The notes under the pieces were generated by a model. The model ran no database searches. It saw only the letters and a program-made list of their open reading frames with translations, and was not told where the DNA came from. A program made the position numbers and the translations under genes. Source: JBGLNJ01 sp034434835 (GTDB lineage Bacteria; Chloroflexota; Anaerolineae; Fen-1058). Taken from it: a stretch of 64,000 bases of DNA. Below, piece after piece: positions 19,242-27,771 of the stretch. Position 1 is the stretch's first letter; every line of letters begins with the position of its first letter. The stretch is from NCBI GenBank assembly GCA_034434835.1, contig DAOTXX010000021.1:1-64000 (forward strand). The letters run 5' to 3'.

Positions 19242-20152
19242 TCTGTGACACCCGTCAGCGCGTGAGCGGCGTACGACAAGGGCATCTCGAGCGCGGTCAT
19301 GCCTTTGTGCGCCACACTCAACGTATAGTCTACAATATAGCCGGGGATGTCTACGCCGGTCACCGGCACGGTCGTGTGAAACTCCATCGTGTGATTGATC
19401 TCGTTGACGAGCAGGCCGCGCTCCGAGTCCTCGAACACGTCAATCGCCAGCACCCCGCCGCCCACCGCGCGCGCCGCCGCCTGGCAAACGCTGTGCAGCT
19501 CGGGCGTGACCGGGCAGACTTCGCCCTGGCCGCCGCGCGCGGTATTGGTGATCCAATGTTCGGACTTGCGATAGATCGCTGCCACCGTTTGATCGCCCAC
19601 CACGAACGCGCGAATGTCGCGGCCCGGCTTGGTGATGTACTCTTGGATGTAAAAGACGCTGTGCTGGTACGAGCCGAGCGTCTCCTTGTGCTCGAGCAGC
19701 GCTTCAGCGGCATCGCGGTCGTTGATCTTGGCCAGCAGCCTGCCCCACGATCCGACGACGGGCTTGAGGACGACCGGGTAGCCGAGTTCCTCAATCGCCT
19801 TGAGCGCGGCCTCGGCCGTGAACGCCACGCGCAGCCGCGGCTGCGGCACCCCGGCCTGCTTGAGCGCCGCCGAAGTCGCCAGCTTGTCGCCGCAGGTCGC
19901 CGCGACGCTTGCCATGTTGACCGTGGGGATGCCCCAGGCGTTGAGCATCTGTGCCGCATACAATCCGCGCACGAACGAAATGCTGCGGATGAGCACCGCG
20001 TCGTACTTGCCCCAGTCCCCCGGCCCGTTGTCAAAGTCGAACACGGCCTCGCCGTCATCGAGCCGATCATACGGAACACCACGCGCCTCCAGCGCTGCCA
20101 TGAGCCATTTTTCTTCCACGCGCAGTCGTGACATGAGTAACGCGATTTTCAT
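19238..20152 (-). CDS. lysX: LysW-aminoadipate ligase (RimK-type ATP-grasp)
   Basis: 304 residues. It ligates the alpha-amino group of aminoadipate to the C-terminal Glu of LysW, which protects the amino group and gives a handle for later enzymes. ATP-grasp signatures: GYPVVLKPVVGSWGRLLAKI, YIQEYI, GRDIRAFVVGD and the metal-binding LVNEINHTMEF near residue 260. A strong site AAGGAGG precedes ATG. Immediately downstream of lysW in the operon. The residues after NEINHTMEF form the substrate-choice loop in this family (aminoadipate versus glutamate); I cannot assign specificity by eye. Confidence 0.9.
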   Translation of the reverse strand: MKIALLMSRLRVEEKWLMAALEARGVPYDRLDDGEAVFDFDNGPGDWGKYDAVLIRSISFVRGLYAAQMLNAWGIPTVNMASVAATCGDKLATSAALKQAGVPQPRLRVAFTAEAALKAIEELGYPVVLKPVVGSWGRLLAKINDRDAAEALLEHKETLGSYQHSVFYIQEYITKPGRDIRAFVVGDQTVAAIYRKSEHWITNTARGGQGEVCPVTPELHSVCQAAARAVGGGVLAIDVFEDSERGLLVNEINHTMEFHTTVPVTGVDIPGYIVDYTLSVAHKGMTALEMPLSYAAHALTGVTE

Positions 20153-20159
20153 CTTATCC

Positions 20160-20246
20160 TCCTTCGATGGGGGGCTGCTGATTCTGGATTACGGTGAGGC
20201 CTTCAAGGCATGAACCGAGATCCAAAATCAAAAATCCGAAATCCAA
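20160..20246. repeat. Intergenic heptad remnants between lysW and lysX
   Basis: Degenerate units GATTCTG GATTACG at 20178-20191 and CAAAATC AAAAATC CGAAATC near 20222-20242. Otherwise nothing recognisable. Confidence 0.5.
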
Positions 20247-20414
20247 TTATTCGCCCCAGTCTTCCTCTTCTTTGGGCGCGAGGGCAAGCGTCACCGGATC
20301 GAGCGACGTGACTTCAAGCTCCACGCCGCAATCTGGGCAAACCAAAATCTCGCCCAGTTCAGCGCCGCTTTCGATCGGCACCATCGCTTCACATTCAGGA
20401 CACGTTCCGTTCAT
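20247..20414 (-). CDS. lysW: LysW amino-group carrier protein
   Basis: 55 residues, small and acidic, easily missed because of its length. LysW carries the growing lysine (or ornithine) precursor on its C-terminal Glu throughout the pathway. Diagnostic features: an N-terminal zinc knuckle CPEC (residues 5-8) paired with CPDC (26-29), and the conserved C-terminal EDWGE whose final Glu is the attachment point. AGGTGA lies just before ATG. The first 20 nt overlap the end of argH, so it is co-expressed with it. Its presence fixes the identity of lysX, lysY, lysZ, lysJ and lysK around it. Confidence 0.95.
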   Translation of the reverse strand: MNGTCPECEAMVPIESGAELGEILVCPDCGVELEVTSLDPVTLALAPKEEEDWGE

Positions 20415-21825
20415 CTTTCACCTCTCTGTATTTTGGGTATTGGGTATTAGGGATTGGAGATTCGACCGCTCGCCTGGCGAGGTCGAGCTGCTCACGAACC
20501 GCCTGGGGAGCAGTGCCACCGAAGGCAGAACGCCAGGCAATGGCGCGCTCCGGGTCAAAGACTTGATACAGGTCATTCTCGAAAACCGGGTGAATGACCT
20601 GCCACTCGGGCAGCGCAAGATCAGTCAGCTCGACTCCAAGCTCTTGGGCGCGTTTGATCGCTCGCCCGACGGCATGGTGCGCCTCGCGGAAAGGCACACC
20701 CCGCTGGACAAGATCATCGGCCAGATCGGTCGCCAGCATCGTCGCGTCAATCGCCGCGCGCATCCGATCCGCATTGACCTTGAGCGTGGCAATCGCGCCG
20801 TGCATCACGGGCAGGACCAACTCGAGTGTGTCGGCCGCTTCAAAGACGGGCAGTTTGTCTTCCTGCAAATCCTTGTCATACGCCGAGGGCAAAGCCTTGA
20901 GCGTCGCCAGCAAGCCGGTCAGCAAGCCGATGAGCTTGCCGCTCTTGGCGCGGATCAGTTCGAGCGGATCGGGATTTTTCTTTTGGGGCATCAGGCTGGA
21001 GCCGGTGGAATAGGCATCGTCCAGGACGACAAAGGCAAATTCGGCAGTCGAGTAAAGAATGAGGGCTTCGGCCAGGCGGCTGAGGTGCAGACTGATGAGC
21101 GCGGCGCAAAAGAGGAACTCGGCGGCAAAATCTCGATCGGAGACAGCGTCGAGACTGTTGGGGGACGCCGAGTGAAAGCCCAGATCATGACTCAGCGCGT
21201 CTCGATTGATAGGAAAGGTGGTACCCGCCAGCGCGCCGCTGCCCAGCGGCGAGACAGACGCGCGCTCGCTCAGATCGCGCAGTCGCTGCCGGTCGCGCTG
21301 CAAGGCCCATACGTGCGAAAGCCACCAATGGCTCAGCAAGATCGGCTGAGCGCGCTGCGTGTGAGTGTAGCCGGGCAGGAGGATACCCATGTCTTGCTCC
21401 GCGCGCGCGATCAGCGTGGATTGCAGAGCATGGAGTTGAGCCTCCACGCGCTCGATCGCTTCTATCACCCATAGACGAAAATCGGTGGCGACCTGATCGT
21501 TGCGACTGCGGCCCGTATGCAGCTTACCCGCGACCGGGCCGACGAGTTCCGTCAGCCGTCGCTCGACCGCCGTATGAATGTCTTCATCGTCGGGAGCAAA
21601 GACAAACTCGCCGCGCTCAAACTCGCCTGCGATGATCTGCAAGCCGCTCACGATCTCGTCCGCCTCAGCCTGCGTGAGCACACCCGCCTGCATCAGCGCG
21701 CGCGCCCAGGCAATGCTGCCGCGCACGTCCTGCCGGGCCAGTCGTCGGTCGAACGGCAGCGAGTCATTTAACGCAGCAACTGCCGAATCCACAGAACCGC
21801 TCAATCGTCCTGTCCAGAGCTTCAT
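20395..21825 (-). CDS. argH: Argininosuccinate lyase
   Basis: 476 residues from the ATG at 21825 (MKLWTGRLSG; the open frame upstream is not part of the family). It splits argininosuccinate to arginine and fumarate. Motifs: LHTGRSRNDQVATD near residue 108, HTHTQRAQP-type YTHTQRAQP and the fumarase/aspartase signature GSSLMPQKKNPD near 280 with the catalytic Ser. The last ~20 residues (from SPIPNTQYPKYRE) have no family counterpart; they are translated from a GGGTATT-type heptad array before the stop that overlaps lysW. No clear ribosome site; it starts 17 nt after argG across another heptad array. Confidence 0.93.
   Translation of the reverse strand: MKLWTGRLSGSVDSAVAALNDSLPFDRRLARQDVRGSIAWARALMQAGVLTQAEADEIVSGLQIIAGEFERGEFVFAPDDEDIHTAVERRLTELVGPVAGKLHTGRSRNDQVATDFRLWVIEAIERVEAQLHALQSTLIARAEQDMGILLPGYTHTQRAQPILLSHWWLSHVWALQRDRQRLRDLSERASVSPLGSGALAGTTFPINRDALSHDLGFHSASPNSLDAVSDRDFAAEFLFCAALISLHLSRLAEALILYSTAEFAFVVLDDAYSTGSSLMPQKKNPDPLELIRAKSGKLIGLLTGLLATLKALPSAYDKDLQEDKLPVFEAADTLELVLPVMHGAIATLKVNADRMRAAIDATMLATDLADDLVQRGVPFREAHHAVGRAIKRAQELGVELTDLALPEWQVIHPVFENDLYQVFDPERAIAWRSAFGGTAPQAVREQLDLARRAVESPIPNTQYPKYREVKDERNVS
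20418..20466. repeat. Heptad array (GGGTATT type) at the argH 3' end
   Basis: GTATTTT GGGTATT GGGTATT AGGGATT GGAGATT on the + strand. It encodes the C-terminal tail of ArgH on the - strand. Confidence 0.75.
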
Positions 21826-21842
21826 CGTCCAATACCCAATAC

Positions 21843-23097
21843 CTAATCTCTGATGATTCTTTCCAATGGCACCGGCGGAATGTCTTTGTCTGCTTCGATG
21901 AGCGCGCGGATCTTGAGCGGCAAGCCCCACAACCGGATGAACCCGGCCGCGTCGCTGTGACTATAGATTTCCGAATAGCCAAAGGTCGCAATATCTTCAC
22001 GATAAAGGCTGTACTTGCTTTGCCGTCCGGTGACGAACACATTGCCCTTGTACAGCTTGAGTTTGATCGAGCCGGTGACGCACTCTTGCGTCTTGGCAAA
22101 GAAAGCGTCCAGCGCCTCGCGCAAGGGCGTGAACCACTGACCAAAGTACACGAGTTCGGCGTAACGCTGCGCGACCAGGTCTTTATAGTGCAGCGTGTCG
22201 CGGTCGAGCGTGATGGATTCGAGTTCCTGGTGCGCCGCATAGAGGAGCGTGCCGCCGGGCGTCTCGTACACGCCGCGCGACTTCATGCCGACCAACCTGT
22301 TCTCGACCAGGTCCACCTGGCCGATGCCATGCTTGCCGCCGAGCGCGTTGAGCGTTTCGACGATCCTGGCCGGTGAAAGCGCCTGGCCGTTCACAGCGAC
22401 CGGGTTGCCGGCCTCGAAGGCGATCTCGACTTCTTCCGGTTCCTCCGGCGCCTGCTGCGGCAGCACCGAAAGCTGGTAAAGCGAATCTTCCGGCGGGGTG
22501 TTGGCGTTCTCCAGCGGGCCGCCTTCGTGCGAAAGATGCCAGAGATTGCGGTCGCGGCTATACAGCGACGAGCCGCTGCTGGCGGGCACCTGGTAGCCGT
22601 GGGATTGGAGATAGTTCACGACGTCTTGGCGGGAGCGGATGTCCCACTCGCGCCACGGGGCAATGATTTTGAGGCGCGGGTTGAGCGCGGTATAGGTCAG
22701 CTCGAAGCGAACCTGATCGTTGCCCTTGCCGGTGCAGCCGTGCGCCACGGCGTCCGCGCCTTCCTGTTCGGCCACCTGCACCTGATGCTTGGCGATGAGC
22801 GGGCGGGCGACCGATGTGCCCAACAAATACTTGCGCTCATAGATCGCGCCGGAGCGGATCAGCGGCCAGAGATATTCGCGGGCAAATTCTTCGCGCAGGT
22901 CGCGCAGGATCAGTCTGCTTGCGCCGCTGGCCCGGGCACGCTCCGCCAGGTCCGAGGTCTCTTCGCCCTGACCGATGTCGGCGGTGAAGCAGATGACCTC
23001 GCAGTGGTAATTCTCACGCAGCCAGGACACGATGACCGAGGTGTCCAGCCCACCCGAATAAGCCAACACGACTTTTTTGACCATTGTCTTTTCCATC
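21843..23097 (-). CDS. argG: Argininosuccinate synthase
   Basis: 417 residues. It joins citrulline and aspartate using ATP. The N-terminal P-loop AYSGGLDTSVIV, GCTGKGNDQVRFE and the C-terminal TGSIKLKLYKGN, then YGYS-like FGYSEIYSHSD are all present. Start at 23097 (MEKTMVKK) is supported by AGGAGG 4 nt upstream; a second ATG lies 12 nt inside. It is the first structural gene of the arginine-lysine operon and follows a leader with an intrinsic terminator, so its expression is probably set by attenuation. Confidence 0.95.
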
Positions 23098-23173
23098 ACG
23101 CCTCCTGTGTTCAGCTTTTGCAAAGGTCGGCGTCGCTCTTGCCGATCCCGATGAAACCTTCGCATCGGTGAAT

Positions 23174-23200
23174 AAAAAAAGCCCTCCGGGATCGGAGGGC
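23174..23200 (-). terminator. Intrinsic terminator inside the argG leader
   Basis: Perfect 8-bp GC-rich stem GCCCTCCG/CGGAGGGC with a 4-nt loop, followed on the - strand by seven T. It lies upstream of the argG coding region, so read-through must be controlled. Confidence 0.85.
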
Positions 23201-23233
23201 TGTACTGGTTCCTGCTAAATGGCGCGCTGTGTT

Positions 23234-23326
23234 CTACTCAAACGCGAACAACCCGCCTCCCCTTTGTGGAGAGCCGGACGGCTTACGAGAGCGCTTGAAG
23301 CACAACACAGCAGTTTCGAGTTTCAT
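23234..23326 (-). CDS. Candidate leader peptide (30 aa) with Lys/Arg codons
   Basis: Reads MKLETAVLCFKRSRKP and continues to a Glu before TAG. Codons 11-15 are Lys-Arg-Ser-Arg-Lys, in total three Lys and three Arg. The end products of the operon are exactly lysine and arginine. It starts about 35 nt after the predicted transcription start and ends 34 nt before the terminator stem. A ribosome site is weak. The alternative is that this is an incidental open frame in a structured RNA leader. Confidence 0.55.
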   Translation of the reverse strand: MKLETAVLCFKRSRKPSGSPQRGGGLFAFE

Positions 23327-23366
23327 CGCAAAATCAGTGGCTTATCTCAGGTCTAGATTGGTCGCA

Positions 23367-23394
23367 ATTGTACTCACCTGTGCGAAATTGTCAA
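23367..23394 (-). promoter_or_regulatory. Promoter of the arg-lys operon
   Basis: On the - strand TTGACA (23389-23394), 16-nt spacer, TACAAT (23367-23372). Predicted start near 23360. A near-consensus housekeeping promoter for the ~19-kb operon. Confidence 0.8.
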
Positions 23395-23459
23395 GGGCGT
23401 GAACCTTAAAAATCTTGGCCCGGCTCACGACCTGGTTACACAAATCTCCCCACTTCTGT

Positions 23460-23465
23460 TATACT
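23460..23465 (+). promoter_or_regulatory. Extended -10 promoter for the aldolase gene
   Basis: TGTTATACT (extended -10; hexamer TATACT). No good -35 is seen at the expected distance. Predicted start near 23472, giving a ~95-nt leader. Confidence 0.5.
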
Positions 23466-23505
23466 ACGGGCCGACTGTGCCGAACGCACCCGAGTTTCTT
23501 GCGGC

Positions 23506-23534
23506 GTAGATCGCGCCCGTGAGGGCGCTCCTAC
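23506..23534. repeat. Palindromic hairpin GTAG..GCGCCC-GGGCGC..CTAC
   Basis: GCGCCC-GTGA-GGGCGC flanked by GTAG and CTAC, in the leader of the aldolase gene. REP-like in form. Only one full copy was noticed in this window. Confidence 0.5.
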
Positions 23535-23565
23535 AGGGTATAACCTTCCGAAAGGAGTAAATCAG

Positions 23566-24981
23566 ATGGCAAGTGAAGCTCTTGATAGATTGGTCAAATC
23601 TTTGGCGGGAACTGTGACAATACAGGATGGGCGGGTCGTCGTTCAAGACGCCAAGCGGCTGCCCGACCGAATGAATGGCCTGGCGTATGAAGCCGCGTTT
23701 GGCGATGCGCAATCCAAAGCAGCAGCGCGCTGGCTGATCGGGGAGATCGCCCAGGCGCTAGGCATCTGCCCGGCCTCGATTCACGAGCTGTACATGGCGC
23801 GTGGGCGTGGCGACTGCACGTGCCAGTTCACCGTCCCGGCGATGAACCTGCGCATGATCGCCTACGACTCGGCGCGGGCGGTGTTTCGCGCGGCGAAAAA
23901 GATTGACGCGGGCGCGTTCATCTTTGAGATCGCCCGCAGCGAAATGACCTACACCGATCAGCGCCCCAGCGAGTACGTTTCGTCTATCCTCGCAGCGGCG
24001 ATCAAGGAAGGCTATCGCGGCCCGGTGTTCATCCAGGGCGATCACTTTCAGACCGCCGCCAAGAAATATACCGCTTCCCCAGAGACAGAAGTCAAAGCCA
24101 TCCGCGATTTGATCGTCGAAGCGATCGGCGCTGGCTTTTATAATATTGACATTGACACCTCGACGCTGGTGGACCTCTCCAAGCCGACGCTCCTGGAACA
24201 GCAAAGGCTCAACTATGAGCTGTGCGCCGATTTCACCCGGTTCATCCGCGAGCACGAGCCAAAGGGCGTGACGGTCTCCGTCGGCGGCGAGATCGGCGAA
24301 GTGGGCCAAAAGAACAGCACCCCGGAAGATTTGGATGCGTTTATGCAAGGCTACAACGCCGCTCGCGGCAGTCTAGCCGGCATCAGCAAGATCAGCATCC
24401 AGACCGGCACGAGCCACGGCGGCGTCGTGCTGCCGGATGGCACGCTAGCCAAGGTGGCGATTGACTTTGATGCGCTGCGGATGCTCAGCGAAAAAGCGCG
24501 CCAGGAATATGGCATGGCCGGCGCGGTTCAACATGGCGCCAGCACCTTGCCCGAATCTGCATTCAGCAAATTCGTCGAGTCCGGCGCGTGCGAGGTTCAC
24601 CTGGCGACCGCGTTCCAGACGCTGGTCATGGAGCATCCGGCTGTGCCGGAAGCACTCAAGCAAGACCTGTACAACTGGGTGCTGGCCAACGCTGCTGAAG
24701 AGCGCAAACCCAGCGACACGGAAGCGCAATTTGTCTACAAGTCGCGCAAAAAGGCCGTCGGCCCATTCAAGCAGCAATTCTGGTCGCTGCCCGAAAGCGC
24801 CAAAGCCTCCATCGGCGCGGACCTGGAAAAGATGTTTGACCTGCTATTCAACAAGCTCTCCATTGGCGGGACAGCCGAACTGGTCCAGCAGTTTGTCCAC
24901 GCGCCAGAGATCCATCAACCGATGCCGGCCGGTGGCGTGAAGGCAGGTCAGGCCGAGTCGGTCGAGGGATTGGCAGACTGA
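23566..24981 (+). CDS. Class II fructose-bisphosphate aldolase family protein
   Basis: 471 residues, longer than the ~300-350 of ordinary class II aldolases. The barrel carries the family features: FIQGDHFQ with the zinc His near residue 158, NIDIDTSTL, VGGEIGEVGQ with the catalytic/metal Glu near 242, and the phosphate loop SIQTGTSHGG near 280. AAGGAG lies 7 nt before ATG. The N-terminal ~60 and C-terminal ~100 residues are extra and may be helical. The substrate (fructose- or tagatose-bisphosphate, or another ketose) cannot be told from sequence. Monocistronic from its own promoter. Confidence 0.75.
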   Translation: MASEALDRLVKSLAGTVTIQDGRVVVQDAKRLPDRMNGLAYEAAFGDAQSKAAARWLIGEIAQALGICPASIHELYMARGRGDCTCQFTVPAMNLRMIAYDSARAVFRAAKKIDAGAFIFEIARSEMTYTDQRPSEYVSSILAAAIKEGYRGPVFIQGDHFQTAAKKYTASPETEVKAIRDLIVEAIGAGFYNIDIDTSTLVDLSKPTLLEQQRLNYELCADFTRFIREHEPKGVTVSVGGEIGEVGQKNSTPEDLDAFMQGYNAARGSLAGISKISIQTGTSHGGVVLPDGTLAKVAIDFDALRMLSEKARQEYGMAGAVQHGASTLPESAFSKFVESGACEVHLATAFQTLVMEHPAVPEALKQDLYNWVLANAAEERKPSDTEAQFVYKSRKKAVGPFKQQFWSLPESAKASIGADLEKMFDLLFNKLSIGGTAELVQQFVHAPEIHQPMPAGGVKAGQAESVEGLAD

Positions 24982-24983
24982 GA

Positions 24984-25046
24984 GGATGTGCGAAACGTCA
25001 AACGTCAAACGTGATAGGACATGACGTTTCACGTTTGACGGTTGAC
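24984..25046. repeat. Heptad array (AAACGTC type), inverted halves
   Basis: AAACGTC AAACGTC AAACGTG, then TGACGTT TCACGTT TGACGGT TGACAC in inverse orientation after a short loop, between the aldolase and dppA. It can fold into a hairpin. Confidence 0.8.
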
Positions 25047-25061
25047 ACATCGAGGATGACC

Positions 25062-25871
25062 ATGAAGGTCTTGATGTCCGTAGATATGGAAGGCATCACC
25101 GGCGTGGTGAGCCAGAGCCACACCGACCCCACCCACGCCGAGTATCAACGCTTTCGCAAACTGATGACCGGCGACGCGAACGCAGCCATCGAAGGCGCGC
25201 TGGCAGGCGGCGCGACGGATATTGTCGTGAACGACTCGCACGCGAACATGGACAATATTCTCATCGAGGAATTGAATCCGGCGGCGCGGCTCATCAGCGG
25301 GTCGCCCAAGCCGTTTTCGATGATGGAAGGCATCGGCTCGGATGTGGATGCTGTGTTCTTGATCGGCTATCATGCGCGCGCCGGTTCTGCTCCCGCGATT
25401 CACGATCACACCTGGATGGGATCGATCTTGAACGCGACCTTGAACGGCCAGCCGATGGGCGAGATCCGATTGAACGCCTCGCTGGCGGGCCATTTCGGCG
25501 TACCGGTCGCGCTGGTCACGGGCGATCAACTGGCGACGGCGGAGGCGCGTGAGGTGTTGGGCGATGTCGAAACCGTGACGGTCAAGATCGCCGTAGGCCG
25601 TACAGCGGCAAATTGCCTCCCCCCGACCAAGACGGCTGCGATCATCAAGCAGGCGGCGCAAAAGGCGTTGGAGCGCAAACGCACCCCGCTCGTCGTCCAG
25701 CCGCCCATTACGCTCGGCGTCGAGTTCTGGCGCAGCATCCAGGCGGAACGCGCCGAGCTGTTGCCGGGCGCCCGGCGCACCGGCCCGCGCAGCGTCGAGT
25801 GGATCGGCCAGGATATCATCGCCGTCTATCGTGCGTGGCGTGCTCTCACGACATTAGCAGGAAACCCGTGA
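25062..25871 (+). CDS. dppA: D-aminopeptidase (M55, DppA)
   Basis: 269 residues from the ATG at 25062, chosen because GAGG lies 6 nt upstream and the product then begins MKVLMSVDMEGITG as in the family. A zinc D-aminopeptidase acting on D-Ala-containing peptides. Asp8, Glu10, His60 (NDSH) and His104 (GYH) fall at the same numbers as the metal ligands known for Bacillus subtilis DppA; HDHTWMG and Glu134 follow. Probably used in peptidoglycan-peptide recycling. It may be in one unit with the PLP enzyme 100 nt downstream. Confidence 0.88.
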   Translation: MKVLMSVDMEGITGVVSQSHTDPTHAEYQRFRKLMTGDANAAIEGALAGGATDIVVNDSHANMDNILIEELNPAARLISGSPKPFSMMEGIGSDVDAVFLIGYHARAGSAPAIHDHTWMGSILNATLNGQPMGEIRLNASLAGHFGVPVALVTGDQLATAEAREVLGDVETVTVKIAVGRTAANCLPPTKTAAIIKQAAQKALERKRTPLVVQPPITLGVEFWRSIQAERAELLPGARRTGPRSVEWIGQDIIAVYRAWRALTTLAGNP

Positions 25872-25973
25872 GCGCAGCCGGAACAATTGAACGCAAGGGC
25901 GCAGAGGCGGCAAGGATTCGCCTGTGTGCTCTTGCGTCTTGGCGTTAAAATCCCCACAAGAAGGAGCTGTGTC

Positions 25974-27356
25974 ATGGCAAGCGCATTGATCGTCGGCCCG
26001 ACTTTTGAAGAGATGCTGCATCCCAACAAGATCGATCCCAAGACGCGCCAAAAGGCGTTGGAGATGAAGGTCCAAGATCCGCTCGACCCGATCAATCTCT
26101 TTAACATCACCTGGCGCGACGGCAACGACAACATCTATTACGAGGTGTTGCCGAAAGAACTGACCGGCGTCGAAGCGCCCATCGTTGTGCTGTACGCCAA
26201 GGATTTCCCCAGCGGCTCGCACAAGGTCGGCGCGACGTATGCTGTGCTGGTGGACATGGAGACAGAAGGGCTGGTGAACCCGCGTGTCCACACGCTGGTG
26301 TGGCCTTCGACCGGCAACTATGGCATCGGCGGCGCGTGGGTGGGCTGCCGGATGGGCTTCAAGTCCATCGTCGTGCTTCCGGCGGGCATGAGCAAGGAGC
26401 GCTTTGAGCTGATCGAGTCTTATGGCGCGACGGTCATCAAGACGCCGGGCAGCGAGTCCAACGTCAAAGAGATCTATGACAAAACGTGGGAGCTGCGCCG
26501 CGATCCGAACGTGCGGGTGCTCAACCAGTTCGAGGTGATGGGGAACTATCGCTTCCACTATTACGTCACAGGCAACACGATCGTCGAGCTGGCTGACCTG
26601 CTCAAGGCGCAGGGCATAGGCAACGGCAAGATCGCCGCGTTCTGCTCGGCGATGGGCAGCGCGGGGACGATCGCGGCGGGCGACCGGCTCAAGCAGGTCT
26701 GGCCGGATCACAAGATCGTCGGCCTGGAGCCGATCCAATGTCCCACGCTGTACATGAATGGCTACGGCTCGCACGACATCCAAGGTATTGGCGATAAACA
26801 CGCCACGTGGATTCACAATGTGATGAACATGGATGCCATCATGTGCCTGGACGACATCGAGTGCAAAAAGGGGTTGCAGATGCTCGTCGAAGAGCCGGGC
26901 ATACAACTCCTCACCGAAATCGGCGTGCCAGAGGCCCAAGCCAGAAAGCTTTCGACCATCTTTGGCATCAGCGGCGTGTGCAATGTGCTCGGCGCGATCA
27001 AGACGGCCAAGTTCTATGGCTTGGGCAAGAACGATGTCATCGTCACCATCTGCACGGACGCGATCGATCGCTACCATTCGGTGATGGCCGAGATGACCCA
27101 GCGATATGGCAAGATGGACAAGGTCGCAGCGGGCGCACGGCTGGAGAGCATTTTTTACGGCCAAAAGACCGATTGGATTCACGAGGGGACCAGGGAAATG
27201 CGCCGCCAGTGGCACAACTTGAAATACTACACGTGGGTCGAGCAGCAAGGCAAGACCGTTGAGGAACTCGACGCGCAACTCAATCCAGAGTGGTGGCTGA
27301 AGGAACAGGCTCAAGTCGCGGAGATTGATAGGCGTATCGAAGCGACACGTAAGTAG
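25974..27356 (+). CDS. PLP-dependent enzyme, fold type II (cysteine synthase/threonine synthase-like)
   Basis: 460 residues from the ATG at 25974 (AAGGAG 8 nt upstream). The Schiff-base Lys lies in FPSGSHKVGATYAV near residue 84, followed by WPSTGNYGIGGAW and VVLPAGMSKERFELIESYGATV, the fold type II pattern shared by cysteine synthase, threonine synthase and TrpB-like enzymes. The protein is longer than CysK (~310). The reaction is unknown to me. The upstream DppA releases D-amino acids, so an amino-acid lyase or deaminase would fit, but this is only context. Confidence 0.65.
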   Translation: MASALIVGPTFEEMLHPNKIDPKTRQKALEMKVQDPLDPINLFNITWRDGNDNIYYEVLPKELTGVEAPIVVLYAKDFPSGSHKVGATYAVLVDMETEGLVNPRVHTLVWPSTGNYGIGGAWVGCRMGFKSIVVLPAGMSKERFELIESYGATVIKTPGSESNVKEIYDKTWELRRDPNVRVLNQFEVMGNYRFHYYVTGNTIVELADLLKAQGIGNGKIAAFCSAMGSAGTIAAGDRLKQVWPDHKIVGLEPIQCPTLYMNGYGSHDIQGIGDKHATWIHNVMNMDAIMCLDDIECKKGLQMLVEEPGIQLLTEIGVPEAQARKLSTIFGISGVCNVLGAIKTAKFYGLGKNDVIVTICTDAIDRYHSVMAEMTQRYGKMDKVAAGARLESIFYGQKTDWIHEGTREMRRQWHNLKYYTWVEQQGKTVEELDAQLNPEWWLKEQAQVAEIDRRIEATRK

Positions 27357-27414
27357 AAAGCAATACAGACGATTCGGGCCGGTTAGGTTGACCAGCCCGT
27401 TGTGTTGCGCCACT

Positions 27415-27681
27415 TTACGCGGCAATCGTGACCCGGCGAGGGGCAGCAACTGCGCGCGGAAGCTTGCTCGAGAAACTAGCCAGGTCTTGCACCACGCGAT
27501 CCACCAGACGGTTGGCGTTTTCGGCTACATAGCCATCCACGTAAGCATGCCCATTGGGGCACACCACCGCGGGCACCTGCTGAATCGTCACCCTGGTCTC
27601 GCCGATTTCATAGTCGAGTTCGGTAACCCCCTCAGCTACAAGTTGACCACATTCTGGGCATTTGAAAACCTGCATGATCAT
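27415..27681 (-). CDS. YgiT-type zinc-finger protein (orphan antitoxin-like)
   Basis: 88 residues from the ATG at 27681. The zinc knuckle CPECG near residue 8 and a second site VVCPNGHAY near 40 with a variant CxxxH spacing match the N-terminal zinc domain of MqsA/YgiT antitoxins; no helix-turn-helix domain follows. Genes of this type normally sit directly after a DUF4258 (MqsR-like) toxin gene. Here only a fragment of that partner remains upstream. Confidence 0.7.
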   Translation of the reverse strand: MIMQVFKCPECGQLVAEGVTELDYEIGETRVTIQQVPAVVCPNGHAYVDGYVAENANRLVDRVVQDLASFSSKLPRAVAAPRRVTIAA

Positions 27682-27683
27682 CG

Positions 27684-27762
27684 CCTTGGCGTTCCGGGTA
27701 TTCCTCAATCACCTCACCAGTTAGAATGACATGAACAATGTCCGGCATGACTGGGATACCGT
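27684..27762 (-). pseudogene. DUF4258-type toxin remnant
   Basis: About 26 codons reading GIPVMPDIVHVILTGEVI then EEYPE, the central part of DUF4258 toxins. The N-terminal half is replaced by the hairpin element at 27772-27867. The C-terminal half is missing, the frame running straight into the YgiT start. Not functional as seen. Confidence 0.55.
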
Positions 27763-27771
27763 TTCTGTTTT

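Larger units (their letters stand above)
23105..23360 (-). promoter_or_regulatory. Attenuator leader of the arg-lys operon
   Basis: About 255 nt of transcript between the promoter and argG. It holds a 30-codon leader ORF (23234-23326) and, after it, an intrinsic terminator at 23174-23200 that precedes the argG ribosome site. The leader contains the stretch AGGGGAGGC, which could pair with the 5' arm of the terminator (CCTCC), a possible antiterminator. I see no T-box sequence (UGGNACC). The arrangement fits transcription attenuation by leader-peptide translation; mechanism inferred, not shown. Confidence 0.65.

Noticed and set aside
23181..23200. Terminator of an upstream gene rather than an attenuator
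   Set aside because: No other - strand gene ends there; the transcript from the promoter at 23367-23394 must pass it to reach argG.
23105..23360. T-box riboswitch in the argG leader
   Set aside because: No UGGNACC antiterminator sequence or convincing stem I with specifier was found; the leader ORF and terminator fit peptide attenuation better.
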